Assembly (NCBI RefSeq): GCF_001571385.1
Contig: NZ_BCNW01000001.1
Coordinates: forward strand, 2,333,470-2,397,469
Length of the DNA stretch: 64,000 nucleotides
Origin: Methanofollis ethanolicus
GTDB taxonomy: Archaea; Halobacteriota; Methanomicrobia; Methanomicrobiales; Methanofollaceae
Reading direction: 5' to 3'
The notes below the pieces were generated by a model. The model had not been told where the DNA came from, did no database searches, and worked only from the letters and a program-made list of their open reading frames with translations. This document shows positions 43,321 to 52,692 of this stretch, piece by piece. The position numbers were made by a program, and so were the translations under genes. Within the stretch, counting starts at the first letter, position 1. Each line of letters begins with the position of its first letter.

Positions 43321-45111
43321 TCACGGCGCACGGGCGGCGATCGCCTTGCTGTGGGCGAGCATCAGGTCTGTCCGCGTGACAAACCCGGCAAGACGTCCGG
43401 GGTCTCCGGTCGAGACCACGGGGAGGTGGTGGATGTCGTGATCGATCATCAGGCGCAGGGCCTCCTCCAGGGTCCGGTCCTCGCGTATCGAGACCAGGGA
43501 CCTCGTCATCCTCTCCCCCACAGGGAGGGAGAGGTCGCCGCCCGCCAGGAGTTCGCGCACGTCCCTCGTCGTGATGATGCCGGCCAGGCGGTCGCCGTCG
43601 AGCACCGGATAGCCGGTGTGGTGCGTCGAAGTGATGAGGGAGAAGACCTGCGAACAGGCGTCGGCAGGGGAGAGGGAGATCACGCGGTCACGCGGGACCA
43701 TCACCTCGGCTACCCCGATCTTCTCCAGGATATCGACCTCGAACTCGCCGCGGTGGGCATTGGAGAAGGACTTGTTCCGCACCTGCTCCACGAAGATCGT
43801 CTCCTCGCCGGTGAGCACATGGGCGACGGCCACCGCACCCATCGCGGGCACGAAGAGGGAGAAGTTGCCGGTCATCTCCACGACCATGATCATCACCGCG
43901 ATGGGCGCGTTCGAGATCGCCCCGAAGAGGGCGATCATGCCGACGACCACAAAACCCGGCACCAGTTCGATGGGTACCATACCGGGCAGGAAGGTGTGGA
44001 GGGCCATCCCGACAGCCCCGCCTGTCGCCCCGCCGATGACCAGGCCCGGCGCGAAGACGCCGCCGCTCCCCCCCGACCCGATGGTCAGGGAGGTGGTGAG
44101 GATCTTGATGAACGGGATGAAGAGGAGGACGGAGAGGGGGAGCATCGAGTACAGGGCAAGCTGTATGAAGCCGTACCCGGTGCCCAGGCCGGCAAGCCCG
44201 ATGATCGCGGTCTCCGGGGAGAGGTAGACGAGGGCGACGACAAGGCTGCCGGTGATGAAGGCTCCGGCGAGGGGCTTGACGTGCTTCGGGAGGTGGTACC
44301 TCTCGAAGATCCCGGCAAAGAGGCGTTTCGTCCCGTAGAAAGTCCTGATATAGAGGACGCCGACCGCGGCGCAGACCACGCCGAGGAGGAGGAAGAAGGG
44401 GATCTGGCCGGTCGTCCACTCGACCTCTACCGGCGAGAAGACCGGTTCGAAACCCTCGAATGCACCGAAGATCGCGTACCCGATGACAGAGGCGAGGAAA
44501 CCCGGGATGATCGCATCGGACTCGAAGTCCCGGCTGTAGAGCACCTCGGCCGCAAGGATGGCGCCGCCGAGGGGTGCCTTGAAGATCGTCCCGATACCGG
44601 CGCCGATACCTGTCGCCAGGGCGATCCGCCGCTCCCTCTCGGAGAGACCGAGGAGATCGGCGACAAGGGACCCGAAACCCGCCGACATCTGGGCGGTCGG
44701 CCCCTCCCTGCCGGCACTCCCGCCTGTGGAGATGGTGATGATCGCGGTCAGGGCCTTGAGGATGGGGATGCGGCGACGGATCCGCCCCTCGCCATGGAAG
44801 GCCCGGATCGCCGCGTCCGTCCCGTGGCCCTCGGCCTCGGGGGCATAGGTGTACACGAGGAGGCCGGAGACGAGGGCACCAAAGCAGATCACGGGGAGGA
44901 TGAGCCACGGCGTCTCGGGCGGGGCCCATTGTGAGATTTCGGCGATGCTCTGCCCCTCCTCGGGCAGGTTGAACCCGACGATGGTCTCCATGAAGAAGGA
45001 GGTGCCGATCTTGAGGCCCTCGAAGAACAAAAGGGCACCGATTCCAGAAATTATTCCTACGATTATCGATATGAGAAAGATACGCTGTACAGGTGCGGCA
45101 CCGTCTGACAT
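43321..45111 (-). CDS. ClC-family chloride channel/antiporter with C-terminal CBS pair
   Basis: 596 residues. Ten or more helices with the ClC selectivity motifs: GSAGREGPT near 145 (GxxGREGP, first anion-site loop; GREGP is invariant), GIGAGIGTIFKAPLGGAILAAEV near 185, GSGGSGGVFAPGLVIGGATGG near 335 (GxFxP). Residues 465-590 are two CBS domains (VMVPRDRVISLSPADAC and VGERMTRSLVSIREDRTLEEA) that bind nucleotides and may gate the channel. The Glu of GREGP, needed for gating or proton coupling, is kept. The ATG lies 30-40 bases below an ATATATTTTATG element, so it is probably leaderless; the frame extends 39 codons further but has no ribosome site. Confidence 0.93.
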   Translation of the reverse strand: MSDGAAPVQRIFLISIIVGIISGIGALLFFEGLKIGTSFFMETIVGFNLPEEGQSIAEISQWAPPETPWLILPVICFGALVSGLLVYTYAPEAEGHGTDAAIRAFHGEGRIRRRIPILKALTAIITISTGGSAGREGPTAQMSAGFGSLVADLLGLSERERRIALATGIGAGIGTIFKAPLGGAILAAEVLYSRDFESDAIIPGFLASVIGYAIFGAFEGFEPVFSPVEVEWTTGQIPFFLLLGVVCAAVGVLYIRTFYGTKRLFAGIFERYHLPKHVKPLAGAFITGSLVVALVYLSPETAIIGLAGLGTGYGFIQLALYSMLPLSVLLFIPFIKILTTSLTIGSGGSGGVFAPGLVIGGATGGAVGMALHTFLPGMVPIELVPGFVVVGMIALFGAISNAPIAVMIMVVEMTGNFSLFVPAMGAVAVAHVLTGEETIFVEQVRNKSFSNAHRGEFEVDILEKIGVAEVMVPRDRVISLSPADACSQVFSLITSTHHTGYPVLDGDRLAGIITTRDVRELLAGGDLSLPVGERMTRSLVSIREDRTLEEALRLMIDHDIHHLPVVSTGDPGRLAGFVTRTDLMLAHSKAIAARAP

Positions 45112-45140
45112 AATGCAGAATATTGTTGCAGGACAAACAA

Positions 45141-45152
45141 CATAAAATATAT
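45141..45152 (-). promoter_or_regulatory. Putative TATA element of the ClC gene
   Basis: ATATATTTTATG read leftward, centred about 35 bases before the ClC ATG. Confidence 0.5.
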
Positions 45153-45328
45153 CGCGAAACTGCCCGATAGTCCTGAAATCATCGTATCCTCCTGAAATAG
45201 GGAGGCACGGGGGCCGGTGCGCGCCCATGCCCGATCCGGCCTCCAGAGAGGGCAGGGAAGCGGCATCAGGTCATCTCAGGGGGGGAAAAGGCGGACGGTC
45301 TGGTATGATACTTATTAACATAACGCAG

Positions 45329-45352
45329 GAGTAAAGACCATATTGTTTACTC
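45329..45352. promoter_or_regulatory. Inverted repeat, possible operator upstream of fdhC
   Basis: GAGTAAA and TTTACTC, perfect seven-base arms ten bases apart, about 170 bases before fdhC in the gap shared with the ClC promoter. The arm spacing fits one helical turn and a half, as for a dimeric regulator. Confidence 0.35.
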
Positions 45353-45357
45353 TGGCC

Positions 45358-45381
45358 CTGACAGGTGCTGAAAGGTGTCAG
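45358..45381. promoter_or_regulatory. Second inverted repeat upstream of fdhC
   Basis: CTGACA and TGTCAG, six-base arms twelve bases apart, only five bases after the first inverted repeat and close to the same total length (24 bases). Two palindromes of equal size side by side suggest paired regulator sites. Confidence 0.35.
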
Positions 45382-45464
45382 ACAAAGAAAAGCCATGAGC
45401 AGCAACGATTAGAAAGATTTTAATAAGATTTCGGGGTATTTTAGTTTGACCTATACAAGAAAGG

Positions 45465-45472
45465 ATTTATAG
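45465..45472 (+). promoter_or_regulatory. Putative TATA box of fdhC
   Basis: ATTTATAG lies 38-45 bases before the fdhC ATG. GAGGTG at 45496-45501, eight bases before the ATG, is the ribosome site, giving a short leader. The rest of 45112-45509 holds no gene. Confidence 0.5.
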
Positions 45473-45509
45473 TGTCGGTATAGGTAGGACGTTTAGAGGT
45501 GTTAAAAAA

Positions 45510-46376
45510 ATGGTGTTCCATCCTCCAGTAGCAATCGTCGCAAAGGCTGGCGATGCAGGGAAGTACAAGGTTTCCCTGCCCGCATGGAACATGATCCTGA
45601 GAGGGTTCATGTCCGGTGCGTACATCGCCATGGGTGCCGGACTGGCAACGGTCTGTGCCACCGGCGTCGCACCGTTCCTCGGTGCGGGTATAGCCAAGCT
45701 TGTCCTGGGCGCCGTCTTCCCCGTCGGCCTCATCATCACCGTCATGACCGGTGCAGAACTCTTCACCGGTGACGCGATGTTCGCCCCGATGGCGGCATTC
45801 ATCCACAAGGTCTCCTGGGCAAGCGTGCTCAATCTCTGGCTCTGGGTCTACATCGGCAACCTCATCGGTTCCCTTGTCTACGCCTACATCATGGCCTACG
45901 GCCCCCTGACCTCCTGGTCAGCCGCTGGTGTCGGCACAGCAACCGCCTTCGGCGTCAATGCAGTCGGTATCGCCGCAGGCAAGACCTCTTATCTTGGCGC
46001 AGCAGCCCTCTGGTCCTGCTTCCTCAAGGCCATCGGTTGTAACTGGCTCGTCAACCTCGCCATCCTCCTCGGCATCTGCGCCGACGACGCGATCGGCAAG
46101 ATTGTCGGCATCTGGTTCCCGATCATGGCCTTCGTTTCCACCGGCTTCGAGCACTGTGTCGCGAACATGTACTTCATCCCCGCAGGCATCCTGACAATGC
46201 CGTACCTCTCCGCTGAACAGGCGGCAGGTATCGCTGGCCTCAGCAACCTCGGCTGGGTGACCATGTGGACGAACAACATCATCATCGTCACCCTCGGCAA
46301 CATCGTCGGTGGCCTGCTCTTCGTCGGTGTTATCTACTGGGTCGCCTTCCGCAAGGAAATCGCCGCACTCAAGTAA
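45510..46376 (+). CDS. fdhC: Formate/nitrite transporter family protein FdhC
   Basis: 288 residues, six helices of the pentameric FNT fold with its broken helices: SGAYIAMGAGLATV near 35, VGLIITVMTGAELFTGDAM near 70 (TGAELFTG is the family motif), LKAIGCNWLVNLAILLG near 171, where GCNWLVN is also invariant, and GFEHCVANMYFIPAG near 212. Closest to methanogen FdhC, which imports formate for methanogenesis. Biased codon use points to high expression. Formate dehydrogenase genes are not beside it. Confidence 0.93.
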   Translation: MVFHPPVAIVAKAGDAGKYKVSLPAWNMILRGFMSGAYIAMGAGLATVCATGVAPFLGAGIAKLVLGAVFPVGLIITVMTGAELFTGDAMFAPMAAFIHKVSWASVLNLWLWVYIGNLIGSLVYAYIMAYGPLTSWSAAGVGTATAFGVNAVGIAAGKTSYLGAAALWSCFLKAIGCNWLVNLAILLGICADDAIGKIVGIWFPIMAFVSTGFEHCVANMYFIPAGILTMPYLSAEQAAGIAGLSNLGWVTMWTNNIIIVTLGNIVGGLLFVGVIYWVAFRKEIAALK

Positions 46377-46389
46377 ACCCGAGCAGACA

Positions 46390-46896
46390 ATGGAAATAAA
46401 GAATGTCAATGTGCGAATATCGGCCGTTTCCCTGGCCGTATTCGCATTTTTTACCATTCTGGTCGTTTTTGCAGTCACTCTTACAGGAGACCTCTCGATC
46501 CTCATCTGGGGAATTCCGACTCTCGTCCTCCTCATCATCATCCCGGGCATGCTCAACTACATGAGCCAGAGCCAGTACGCAGGCCTGGTCCCGGTCTATG
46601 AGAAGGAAGCAAAGGACGTCAGGGCCAGGGCAATCACCATTGCCATGATCGGAAAGCCCGTCAGGCTTCGCGGCACCGTCAAAACGGTGAAGTTCCGCTA
46701 CCTCAACAGGCCCCACTACATCGTCGAGGACACCAGCGGCGAGATGACGGTGAAGATGTTCACCACGCCGCAGGAAGACGTGGAGGTCGGGGACAGGGTC
46801 GAGATCCTGGGCCTTGTGATCAAGCGCTACGTGGTATCGGGCGACGCCGTGGTCAACTGCGTTTCGATCAGGCGGATCAAAAAAGAAGAACAGTAA
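46390..46896 (+). CDS. Membrane-anchored OB-fold protein, unknown
   Basis: 168 residues. Two close N-terminal helices (about 12-32 and 36-56, ending in IIIPGMLNYM) are followed by an OB-fold-like domain (about 75-165): IGKPVRLRGTVKTVKFRYLNRPHYIVEDTSGEMTVKMF (split here, residues 93-130), and VGDRVEILGLVIKRYVVSGDAVVNCVSI. The pattern is that of NfeD- or tRNA-anti-like OB domains on the membrane. It starts 13 bases after fdhC and probably shares its transcript. No function can be assigned. Confidence 0.8.
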   Translation: MEIKNVNVRISAVSLAVFAFFTILVVFAVTLTGDLSILIWGIPTLVLLIIIPGMLNYMSQSQYAGLVPVYEKEAKDVRARAITIAMIGKPVRLRGTVKTVKFRYLNRPHYIVEDTSGEMTVKMFTTPQEDVEVGDRVEILGLVIKRYVVSGDAVVNCVSIRRIKKEEQ

Positions 46897-46932
46897 AGCC
46901 CGCAAGGGATTGTTAAGGAGAGGATGGGGCTT

Positions 46933-48531
46933 TCAGGAAAAGCCCCGTTTCAGTCCTTCCCCGGGAGACGGGCGTACACCTTTGTTGCATTCCTTGAGAT
47001 AATCGTCGAAGAGATGGATCCTGGTGCTCACCGGGAAGGGGATCTTCAGGGTGGAGATCACCGCTTCGCCGGCGTCGAGAGTCTGGATCTCGGTGTCCAT
47101 CTTTGAAAGGTCCTGTTTTGCGCTGCTCGCGATGGTGTCGCGGTCGCCCCGGTCGCCAAGCCCCATCACCACGAAGGTGTTCAACTGGGCGAGGACGCGG
47201 GGGTCGATGTTCTTCGGCTGCTGGGTGACGACGCAGAGGCCGACGCCGAACTTGCGCCCCTCCATCGCGGCCTCCCTGAAGACCTGGGTCCGCCGTCCGC
47301 CCGCGCCGAGGACGCGCTGCGCCTCCTCGATCGCAATCAGGACCTGCGGCGGCTTCTCATCCCGGCCGACGCCCCACTCCCTGTGGCGTTCCATGATCTG
47401 CCGGGTGATCACCGAGAGGACGAAGAGTTCGCTCCTCTCGCCCATGCCGGGGATGTCGATGAGGACGACCCTGTTCTCGTCGAGGGCCCGCATGATCTCC
47501 GGGATGGACGAACCCCTTTCGCGGAAGAACCGGCCGTTCACCCGTGTCAGGATATCAAAGTGGCGCTTGAGGACATTCAGGGGACCGGGATGGGAGGTCC
47601 GGAGTTTCTCCGCGATCCACCCGAAGTCCCCGACGTACTCTTTCTTGTCGAAATCGGCGAACTCGGTCTCCCGGAAAAAGGCGATGAGGTCTGACCCCTT
47701 CTCGTCCTCAAGGATTTCGAGGGCGTCGTGCTGCGGTTCCGAGTGGTCGAAGAGGATGTTCAGGTCGGAGGCCCTGATGTCGTCGTACTCGAGCCAGAGG
47801 CGGTTGAGGTGGTACGTCTTCATCTTCTCGGCATCGATCGTGAAGACGGACAGTCCGTCCAGGGCCGCGGTGACGTGGATGAGGCCCTTTGTCGCATCGC
47901 CTGTGGACGAGCGGCCGCCCGTGGCGTACTCGCCGTGCGGGTCGACGATGAGCATGCCAAACTGCTTCGCCTTCATGCAGGAGGCGGAAAAGACCTTCAT
48001 GAAGTTGCTCTTGCCCATGCCTGTGGTCGCAAAGACCCCCATGTGCTGGGCCATCACCTCTGCATGGAGGGCGACCGGCACCCCCTCGACGACGCCCTGG
48101 CCCGTCTTCAGGAGGCCGACCTCGATCTCGCCCATCTCCTCCTTCAGGAAGGCGAAGTCGTCGGCCTTCGGGTTGGCGACGACCTCGGAGAACTTCGAGG
48201 GGAGGGTGTTCGGTTTCCTGAACCGGCCGTCGCCGTCGAGGTAGCCGAGGGGCACCGCCTCGACGCCCAGGAAGACGTCCTCGCCCAGTTCGTAGAAGTG
48301 CGCGGTGTGAGGGCGGGTGTCCCATTTCGGGTCGGCGAAGTTGCAGTCATGGCAGATCTCGGTCACCTTCGCAAAGAAGGTGAGGCCCTTCGTCTCGTCC
48401 CGGATCTTCAGGAGGTCGCCGACGAAGATCCTGCTGTCATGGGGGACGATGAACCTGTACGAGAGGACCTTCTCGCCGATGAGCCTGAACTTGGCCGGGT
48501 CGGCATTATCGATAGGATGCAAATGTGTCAT
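46933..48531 (-). CDS. herA: HerA hexameric DNA translocase/helicase
   Basis: 532 residues. HAS-barrel-like N-terminal domain (KFRLIGEKVLSYRFIVPHDS...), then the RecA-like motor with Walker A ATTGMGKSNFMKV near 170, Walker B VLIAIEEAQRVLG near 390 and the HerA-specific CVVTQQPKNIDPRVLAQLNTFVVMGLGDRGD near 425-455. HerA works with NurA and Mre11-Rad50 in resecting DNA double-strand ends. Start chosen at the ATG three codons inside the frame, since GGTGA lies six bases before it. The gene overlaps nurA by 26 bases. A rightward T-run is absent; the gap to the previous gene is 36 bases. Confidence 0.95.
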   Translation of the reverse strand: MTHLHPIDNADPAKFRLIGEKVLSYRFIVPHDSRIFVGDLLKIRDETKGLTFFAKVTEICHDCNFADPKWDTRPHTAHFYELGEDVFLGVEAVPLGYLDGDGRFRKPNTLPSKFSEVVANPKADDFAFLKEEMGEIEVGLLKTGQGVVEGVPVALHAEVMAQHMGVFATTGMGKSNFMKVFSASCMKAKQFGMLIVDPHGEYATGGRSSTGDATKGLIHVTAALDGLSVFTIDAEKMKTYHLNRLWLEYDDIRASDLNILFDHSEPQHDALEILEDEKGSDLIAFFRETEFADFDKKEYVGDFGWIAEKLRTSHPGPLNVLKRHFDILTRVNGRFFRERGSSIPEIMRALDENRVVLIDIPGMGERSELFVLSVITRQIMERHREWGVGRDEKPPQVLIAIEEAQRVLGAGGRRTQVFREAAMEGRKFGVGLCVVTQQPKNIDPRVLAQLNTFVVMGLGDRGDRDTIASSAKQDLSKMDTEIQTLDAGEAVISTLKIPFPVSTRIHLFDDYLKECNKGVRPSPGEGLKRGFS

Positions 48532-49531
48532 GGTAGTCACCGAAATAGGCGCGGAAATCCGCGTTTGTCATGCCCGTCTCGCTCATGCGGCGGATGAGGG
48601 CCTGCCGGACCATATCCACCTGGTCCTTCCCGATCGCCGCGAAACGGTGGGCATCGAAGAGGGGGAAGGGGTAGCCGGTGACCCTTCCATCGTCCGCATA
48701 GGTGGCGAGGGCGGCAAAGGTCGCCCTGACGGCCGGCGGCGGCGTCCCTGCCGGGAGATCCACCTTGAAGGCGCGGGGAGATCCGGGGTGGAGGGAGGCG
48801 ACATAGGTCGCGCTGAAGTCCCACTGGCGGTATCTCTCCGCGTCCAGGACAGACGGCGGGACGGCGAGGTGCCAGGCCCCTGCCACCCCGAGGTCGCGGG
48901 CAAGGGCCTCGGCCGCGGGGACGAGGGGGATGCCGCCGCCCCAGGTCGACGACGCCATCTTGGTCACCGCAGCAACGAGGACGCCGCGGGAACGGGCGGT
49001 GTCGAGGATCTTTTTGAGGACAGGGCGGTGGCTCTCGTGGTCGACGCGCAGGGCGCCGTCAAGGAGGAGGACGTCGCCCCGATCGAGGGTCTCGGCGAGG
49101 CGGAGGGCCGTCCAGTACTCGAGGGTGTCCCTGAACGCGGCCGCGGCGCGGGAGCGGTTCTCGTTGTCAAGGGGTTCCCGGGGCGTGTCCTCGAAGCACT
49201 CCCTGTAGAGAGTTTCATAGGCCGTGTTCTTTTCTTCCGGCCCGATCCTGAAGGCCCGGAGGGACGTCTCCCCGGCATGGTCCCGCCGGCCGGCAAGGAA
49301 CGTCGTCTCGACGGCACGGACGAGCACGACGGAGAAACTCCCGGTCTCAAGGACCATGGCATTGCTCCCGTCCACCGCGGCGACAGAGCCCCCAAAGCCC
49401 GTGCCGCAGGGAGAGAAGGAGGAGGCGTCGAAGCCGCCGGCCCGCGCAAAACGCGAGGCCATGTCTGCCGGGCGGATCTGCCCGAGATAACCGATGATGC
49501 CGGCGATGTCGCCCTCGTCAAGGGGGATCAC
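48506..49531 (-). CDS. nurA: NurA 5'-3' nuclease
   Basis: 341 residues. The nuclease core starts at VAAVDGSNAMVLE (catalytic Asp54), with LLLDGALRVDHES near 150 holding the second Asp, and ends with FPLFDAHRFAAIGKDQV near 300 carrying the conserved Asp/His pair. It degrades the 5' strand in partnership with HerA. GTG start, in GTGA overlapping the rad50 stop. Length is normal. Confidence 0.92.
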   Translation of the reverse strand: MIPLDEGDIAGIIGYLGQIRPADMASRFARAGGFDASSFSPCGTGFGGSVAAVDGSNAMVLETGSFSVVLVRAVETTFLAGRRDHAGETSLRAFRIGPEEKNTAYETLYRECFEDTPREPLDNENRSRAAAAFRDTLEYWTALRLAETLDRGDVLLLDGALRVDHESHRPVLKKILDTARSRGVLVAAVTKMASSTWGGGIPLVPAAEALARDLGVAGAWHLAVPPSVLDAERYRQWDFSATYVASLHPGSPRAFKVDLPAGTPPPAVRATFAALATYADDGRVTGYPFPLFDAHRFAAIGKDQVDMVRQALIRRMSETGMTNADFRAYFGDYHDTFASYR

Positions 49532-52500
49532 CGGTCCGCCTCCTCGATGTGGCTCTCGGGGCCGGGCCCGAGTTCGACCCGCAAGGTCGTCTCGAACTCG
49601 TCCTGGACCTCGCCGACATGGGAGATGAGGAAGATCTGGGGGAAGTGCGCTTCCTGCGTCCTGAGGGCCCTGACCAGGTTGGCCCGTCTCTCTTCGTCCT
49701 GGCTGCCGAAGATCTCGTCGAATATCAGGACGGCGGGGTCGTGCATGCCCCGCATACCGGCGAGGTACCGGGATAGGGCGATGCGGAGGGCGATCGCGAT
49801 ATCGTCCTGCTCGCCCCCGGAGAAACGGTCGGCCGGGTAGTCTGCCCCCATGTCGTTGACCAGGAGGGTGAAGGTGTCGTCGAAGGAGACGGTGTCGTAC
49901 CGGCCGTCGGTGATCTCGGCGAGCACCTCGCCGACAACCCCTTCGAGCTGGCCGCGCACGACGCCAAGGAGGTAGGCGATGTACTCGGAGAGGAGGGAAC
50001 GGGTCAGTTTCAGGTTCTCCCTCTCCTCGCCGAGGGCGGCGACCCTGTTCCTGACCTCCCGCACCTGCCTGAGTTTCCCGACGATCTCCCCCTCCTTCTC
50101 GGCGAGGTGAGCGAGGGCGGCCTGGAGTTTCGTCGTCTCCGCCTGCTTTTCCTGGACTGCATCCGCGGCCCTCGCGGCCTTCTCCCGAGCCCCGGCAAGG
50201 CGGTCGGGGTCGAAGGCGAGGGCCTCGACCTCGCGGCCGACGGCGGCACGGCGTTCCTCCGCGGCGGCGAGGGCCGACCTGACATCTGCCAGCCTCTTCT
50301 CCAGGTCGGGGAGGCGGGCCGCCTCACGCTCGCACGCGAGGTACCGGCGGTGCTTCTCCTCGGCCGCCTCCCTCGCCCCGGCGACGCGGGCATACCCGGC
50401 CTCGTCGAAACCAACCTCGTCCCTCTCTGCCGTGCACGCCGCGATCAAACCGTCGATGCGGGCGAGGGCGGCGCTCACCTCCCGGTGATCGGCCTCCACC
50501 TGCGGACGCCTCTCGCACTTCGTCTTCAATGCGAGGTACTCCTGCCAGAGGGGTTCGAGACGCTTCTGCTCCGCGTCGAGGGCGGCCTTCCGGTTCGGGT
50601 CGTAGGCGAAGGCCTCGCAGTCGGCGCGGGCGACCTCGGCGGCGACAAGCGCCGTCGCGGCCTCGGCGTCGAGGGCCTCCAGGTCCCCGGCCTTCGAGGG
50701 GAGAGCGGCGACCTCGCCGGAAAGCCTGTCGTATCTCTCCTTGAGACGGGAGAGGGCGTCGAGGCGCCCGACCACCTCCGCATGGTGCGCAGGGTCGTAG
50801 GTGCCGGCGGCGTATTCCTCGATCTCCAGGCGCTCCCTGAGGGCAGCGACCCGGCGCTTCTGGTCCACACATTTCTCCACCGCCACGGCGGCCCCGGCCA
50901 GGAGGTCCTGGAGGGCCTGGCGACGGCCCTCGATCTCCCGTATCCCGGACTGCACCGCGGCAAGGTCCCTGTCGATGCGGGCGAGGTCCCTGTCGAGGGT
51001 AAGGGCCTCCTCCTCGCCTGCCGCGGCACCCCTCTCCAGGTCGGCGACAAGGCCCCCATAATGCCCTCCAAGGGGGCGGTGGCAGGTGGGACAGGGGGAG
51101 TCAGGCCCGAGGGACGCAACCTCCGCGAGGTGCGCCCGGAGAGACGCCACCTCTTCGGTGCAGATCTTCTTCTTCGCCTCCGCGGCGGCGCGGGTGCGGG
51201 TGAGGTCGTCCCTCCTCTCCCCGGCCGCCTTCAGGTCCGCAGCAGGGTCGCCGGCCGCCGTCACGTCTTTTTTCAGGCCCTCGACCATTGCCTGAAGCGC
51301 TGCCTCTTCCCTCTCCGCCGTTGCAATCTCGTCCCTGATGCGGAGGGCCTCGCGGGCATGGACCGCGGCCAGGTCGAGCGCCTCCTTCTCCCGGAAAAGG
51401 TCGTCGTACCCGGCAAGGTCAGCCTCAAGATCGGCGCATTCCGCGTCTTTTTCCCTGAGTGTCTCGACCTCCCGGACGAGTCCGGCCATCGCCCTCCCCA
51501 GCGCGGCGACATGCTGCTCCGCGGCGCGGACACGGTCGGCAAGGTCGCGGTGCCTGATCTCGTCGGCCGCACAGGCCTCCCGTGCCCCGAGTACCTCGTT
51601 CCGCCGCGCGGCGACGGGCGCAAGGTCCCGGCACCGGACGAGGTCGGCGTCGAGTCCTTCGAGTGTGTGGGCAAGGGTCACGAGACGGCCAACCTCGCGT
51701 CGCCGTTCGCCATCGAGAGAGGAGAGGCGTGCCGAGAGGAGGTCGTGGCTCTGCTTCTTCCGGCCCCACTCCTCAGAGGCCTCCTGGAGGGCCGCGTACT
51801 CCTCCTCTGCCGCGGCGAGGGCCTCGTACTCACCGAGGTGTGCTCGAATACCCTCGATGTCCTTCTCAAGCCCCGACACCTCGGCCGCGTACCGTTCATT
51901 CTCCCTGACGGCAGAGGCCTGTGCCTCGCCGAGGCGCGCTGCCTCGCGGCCTGCCGCATCGAGGGCGGCGAGGTCGGCACCGGCCGCGTCCCTCTCCGCA
52001 CAGAGAGAGACCAGGGCCTCGGTGCATGCCTTCATCCCGGCCCGGGCAGAGTTCGCATCTGCCCGGCAGATCTCCAGCCCGCCCTCCAGCGCCTCCTCGT
52101 CGAGGACGGAAAGGGCGCCCTCGGCACGGCTGATGTCCGCCTCGACGGCGTCGATCTCCCCCTTCAGGGCGGCCTGCCCCTCGTCCTTCAGGTAGTCGAT
52201 ACCGAGGGCCTTCATGAACCACTCCCGCCTGGCCGCCGGCCTCTCGTCGAGGAGGGCGAGCAGGTCCTTCTGGGCGGCAAAGACCGTGCTCCTGAAGTCG
52301 GCCGGCCCCATACCGAGGACCCGCATCACCTCCGCGGCGACAGCGCTCACCCCCTCGGCCAGCTGCTTCTCGCCCCCGTCCATGAAGAGGGAGGCATTGT
52401 GCTGGGTGGAACTCCCCGTCTTCCTGAAGGTCCGCTGGACGACGTAATCCTCGCCGCCGGCCGAGAACTCCAGGACGACCTCGCACTTCTCCTTCGGGCC

Positions 52501-52692
52501 GGCAAAGGAGGAGACGACATACTCGCCGTCGACCCCGCCCTGCACGCCGTACAGCCCGAAGAGGACGGCGTCGGTGATCGTGCTCTTGCCCGCGCCGTTG
52601 TTCCCGACGATGCCGGTGATCCCGTCGCGGAACAGGATCTCCTCGTCCCGGTAGCGCTTGAAGTTGCGGAGGACAAGTTTATGCAGGAGCAT
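49528..52692 (-). CDS. rad50: DNA double-strand break repair ATPase Rad50
   Basis: 1054 residues, SMC-like. Walker A GNNGAGKST at 30-38, Q-loop region STVFAAQKDLLALL near 138, two long Ala/Glu/Arg-rich coiled coils (about 180-520 and 545-870), the zinc hook SPCPTCHRP near 530 (CPTC), and the C-terminal lobe with signature FSGGEQDDIAIALRIALSR and Walker B AVLIFDEIFGSQDEERR near 990. Dimerises through the hook and regulates Mre11. It overlaps mre11 by 14 bases and nurA by four. Very GC-rich, so long antisense open frames lie across it, which are not genes. Confidence 0.97.
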   Translation of the reverse strand: MLLHKLVLRNFKRYRDEEILFRDGITGIVGNNGAGKSTITDAVLFGLYGVQGGVDGEYVVSSFAGPKEKCEVVLEFSAGGEDYVVQRTFRKTGSSTQHNASLFMDGGEKQLAEGVSAVAAEVMRVLGMGPADFRSTVFAAQKDLLALLDERPAARREWFMKALGIDYLKDEGQAALKGEIDAVEADISRAEGALSVLDEEALEGGLEICRADANSARAGMKACTEALVSLCAERDAAGADLAALDAAGREAARLGEAQASAVRENERYAAEVSGLEKDIEGIRAHLGEYEALAAAEEEYAALQEASEEWGRKKQSHDLLSARLSSLDGERRREVGRLVTLAHTLEGLDADLVRCRDLAPVAARRNEVLGAREACAADEIRHRDLADRVRAAEQHVAALGRAMAGLVREVETLREKDAECADLEADLAGYDDLFREKEALDLAAVHAREALRIRDEIATAEREEAALQAMVEGLKKDVTAAGDPAADLKAAGERRDDLTRTRAAAEAKKKICTEEVASLRAHLAEVASLGPDSPCPTCHRPLGGHYGGLVADLERGAAAGEEEALTLDRDLARIDRDLAAVQSGIREIEGRRQALQDLLAGAAVAVEKCVDQKRRVAALRERLEIEEYAAGTYDPAHHAEVVGRLDALSRLKERYDRLSGEVAALPSKAGDLEALDAEAATALVAAEVARADCEAFAYDPNRKAALDAEQKRLEPLWQEYLALKTKCERRPQVEADHREVSAALARIDGLIAACTAERDEVGFDEAGYARVAGAREAAEEKHRRYLACEREAARLPDLEKRLADVRSALAAAEERRAAVGREVEALAFDPDRLAGAREKAARAADAVQEKQAETTKLQAALAHLAEKEGEIVGKLRQVREVRNRVAALGEERENLKLTRSLLSEYIAYLLGVVRGQLEGVVGEVLAEITDGRYDTVSFDDTFTLLVNDMGADYPADRFSGGEQDDIAIALRIALSRYLAGMRGMHDPAVLIFDEIFGSQDEERRANLVRALRTQEAHFPQIFLISHVGEVQDEFETTLRVELGPGPESHIEEADR

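Noticed and set aside
43204-44934. A 576-codon frame antisense to the ClC gene
   Set aside because: Asp/Glu/Gly/Arg-rich string without hydrophobic or catalytic features, as expected from reading a GC-rich membrane gene backwards.
45229-45509. A riboswitch or structured RNA before fdhC
   Set aside because: The two palindromes are 24-base operator-like sites lying about 60 bases or more upstream of the probable TATA box, so they are unlikely to be in the transcript; no longer fold was evident.
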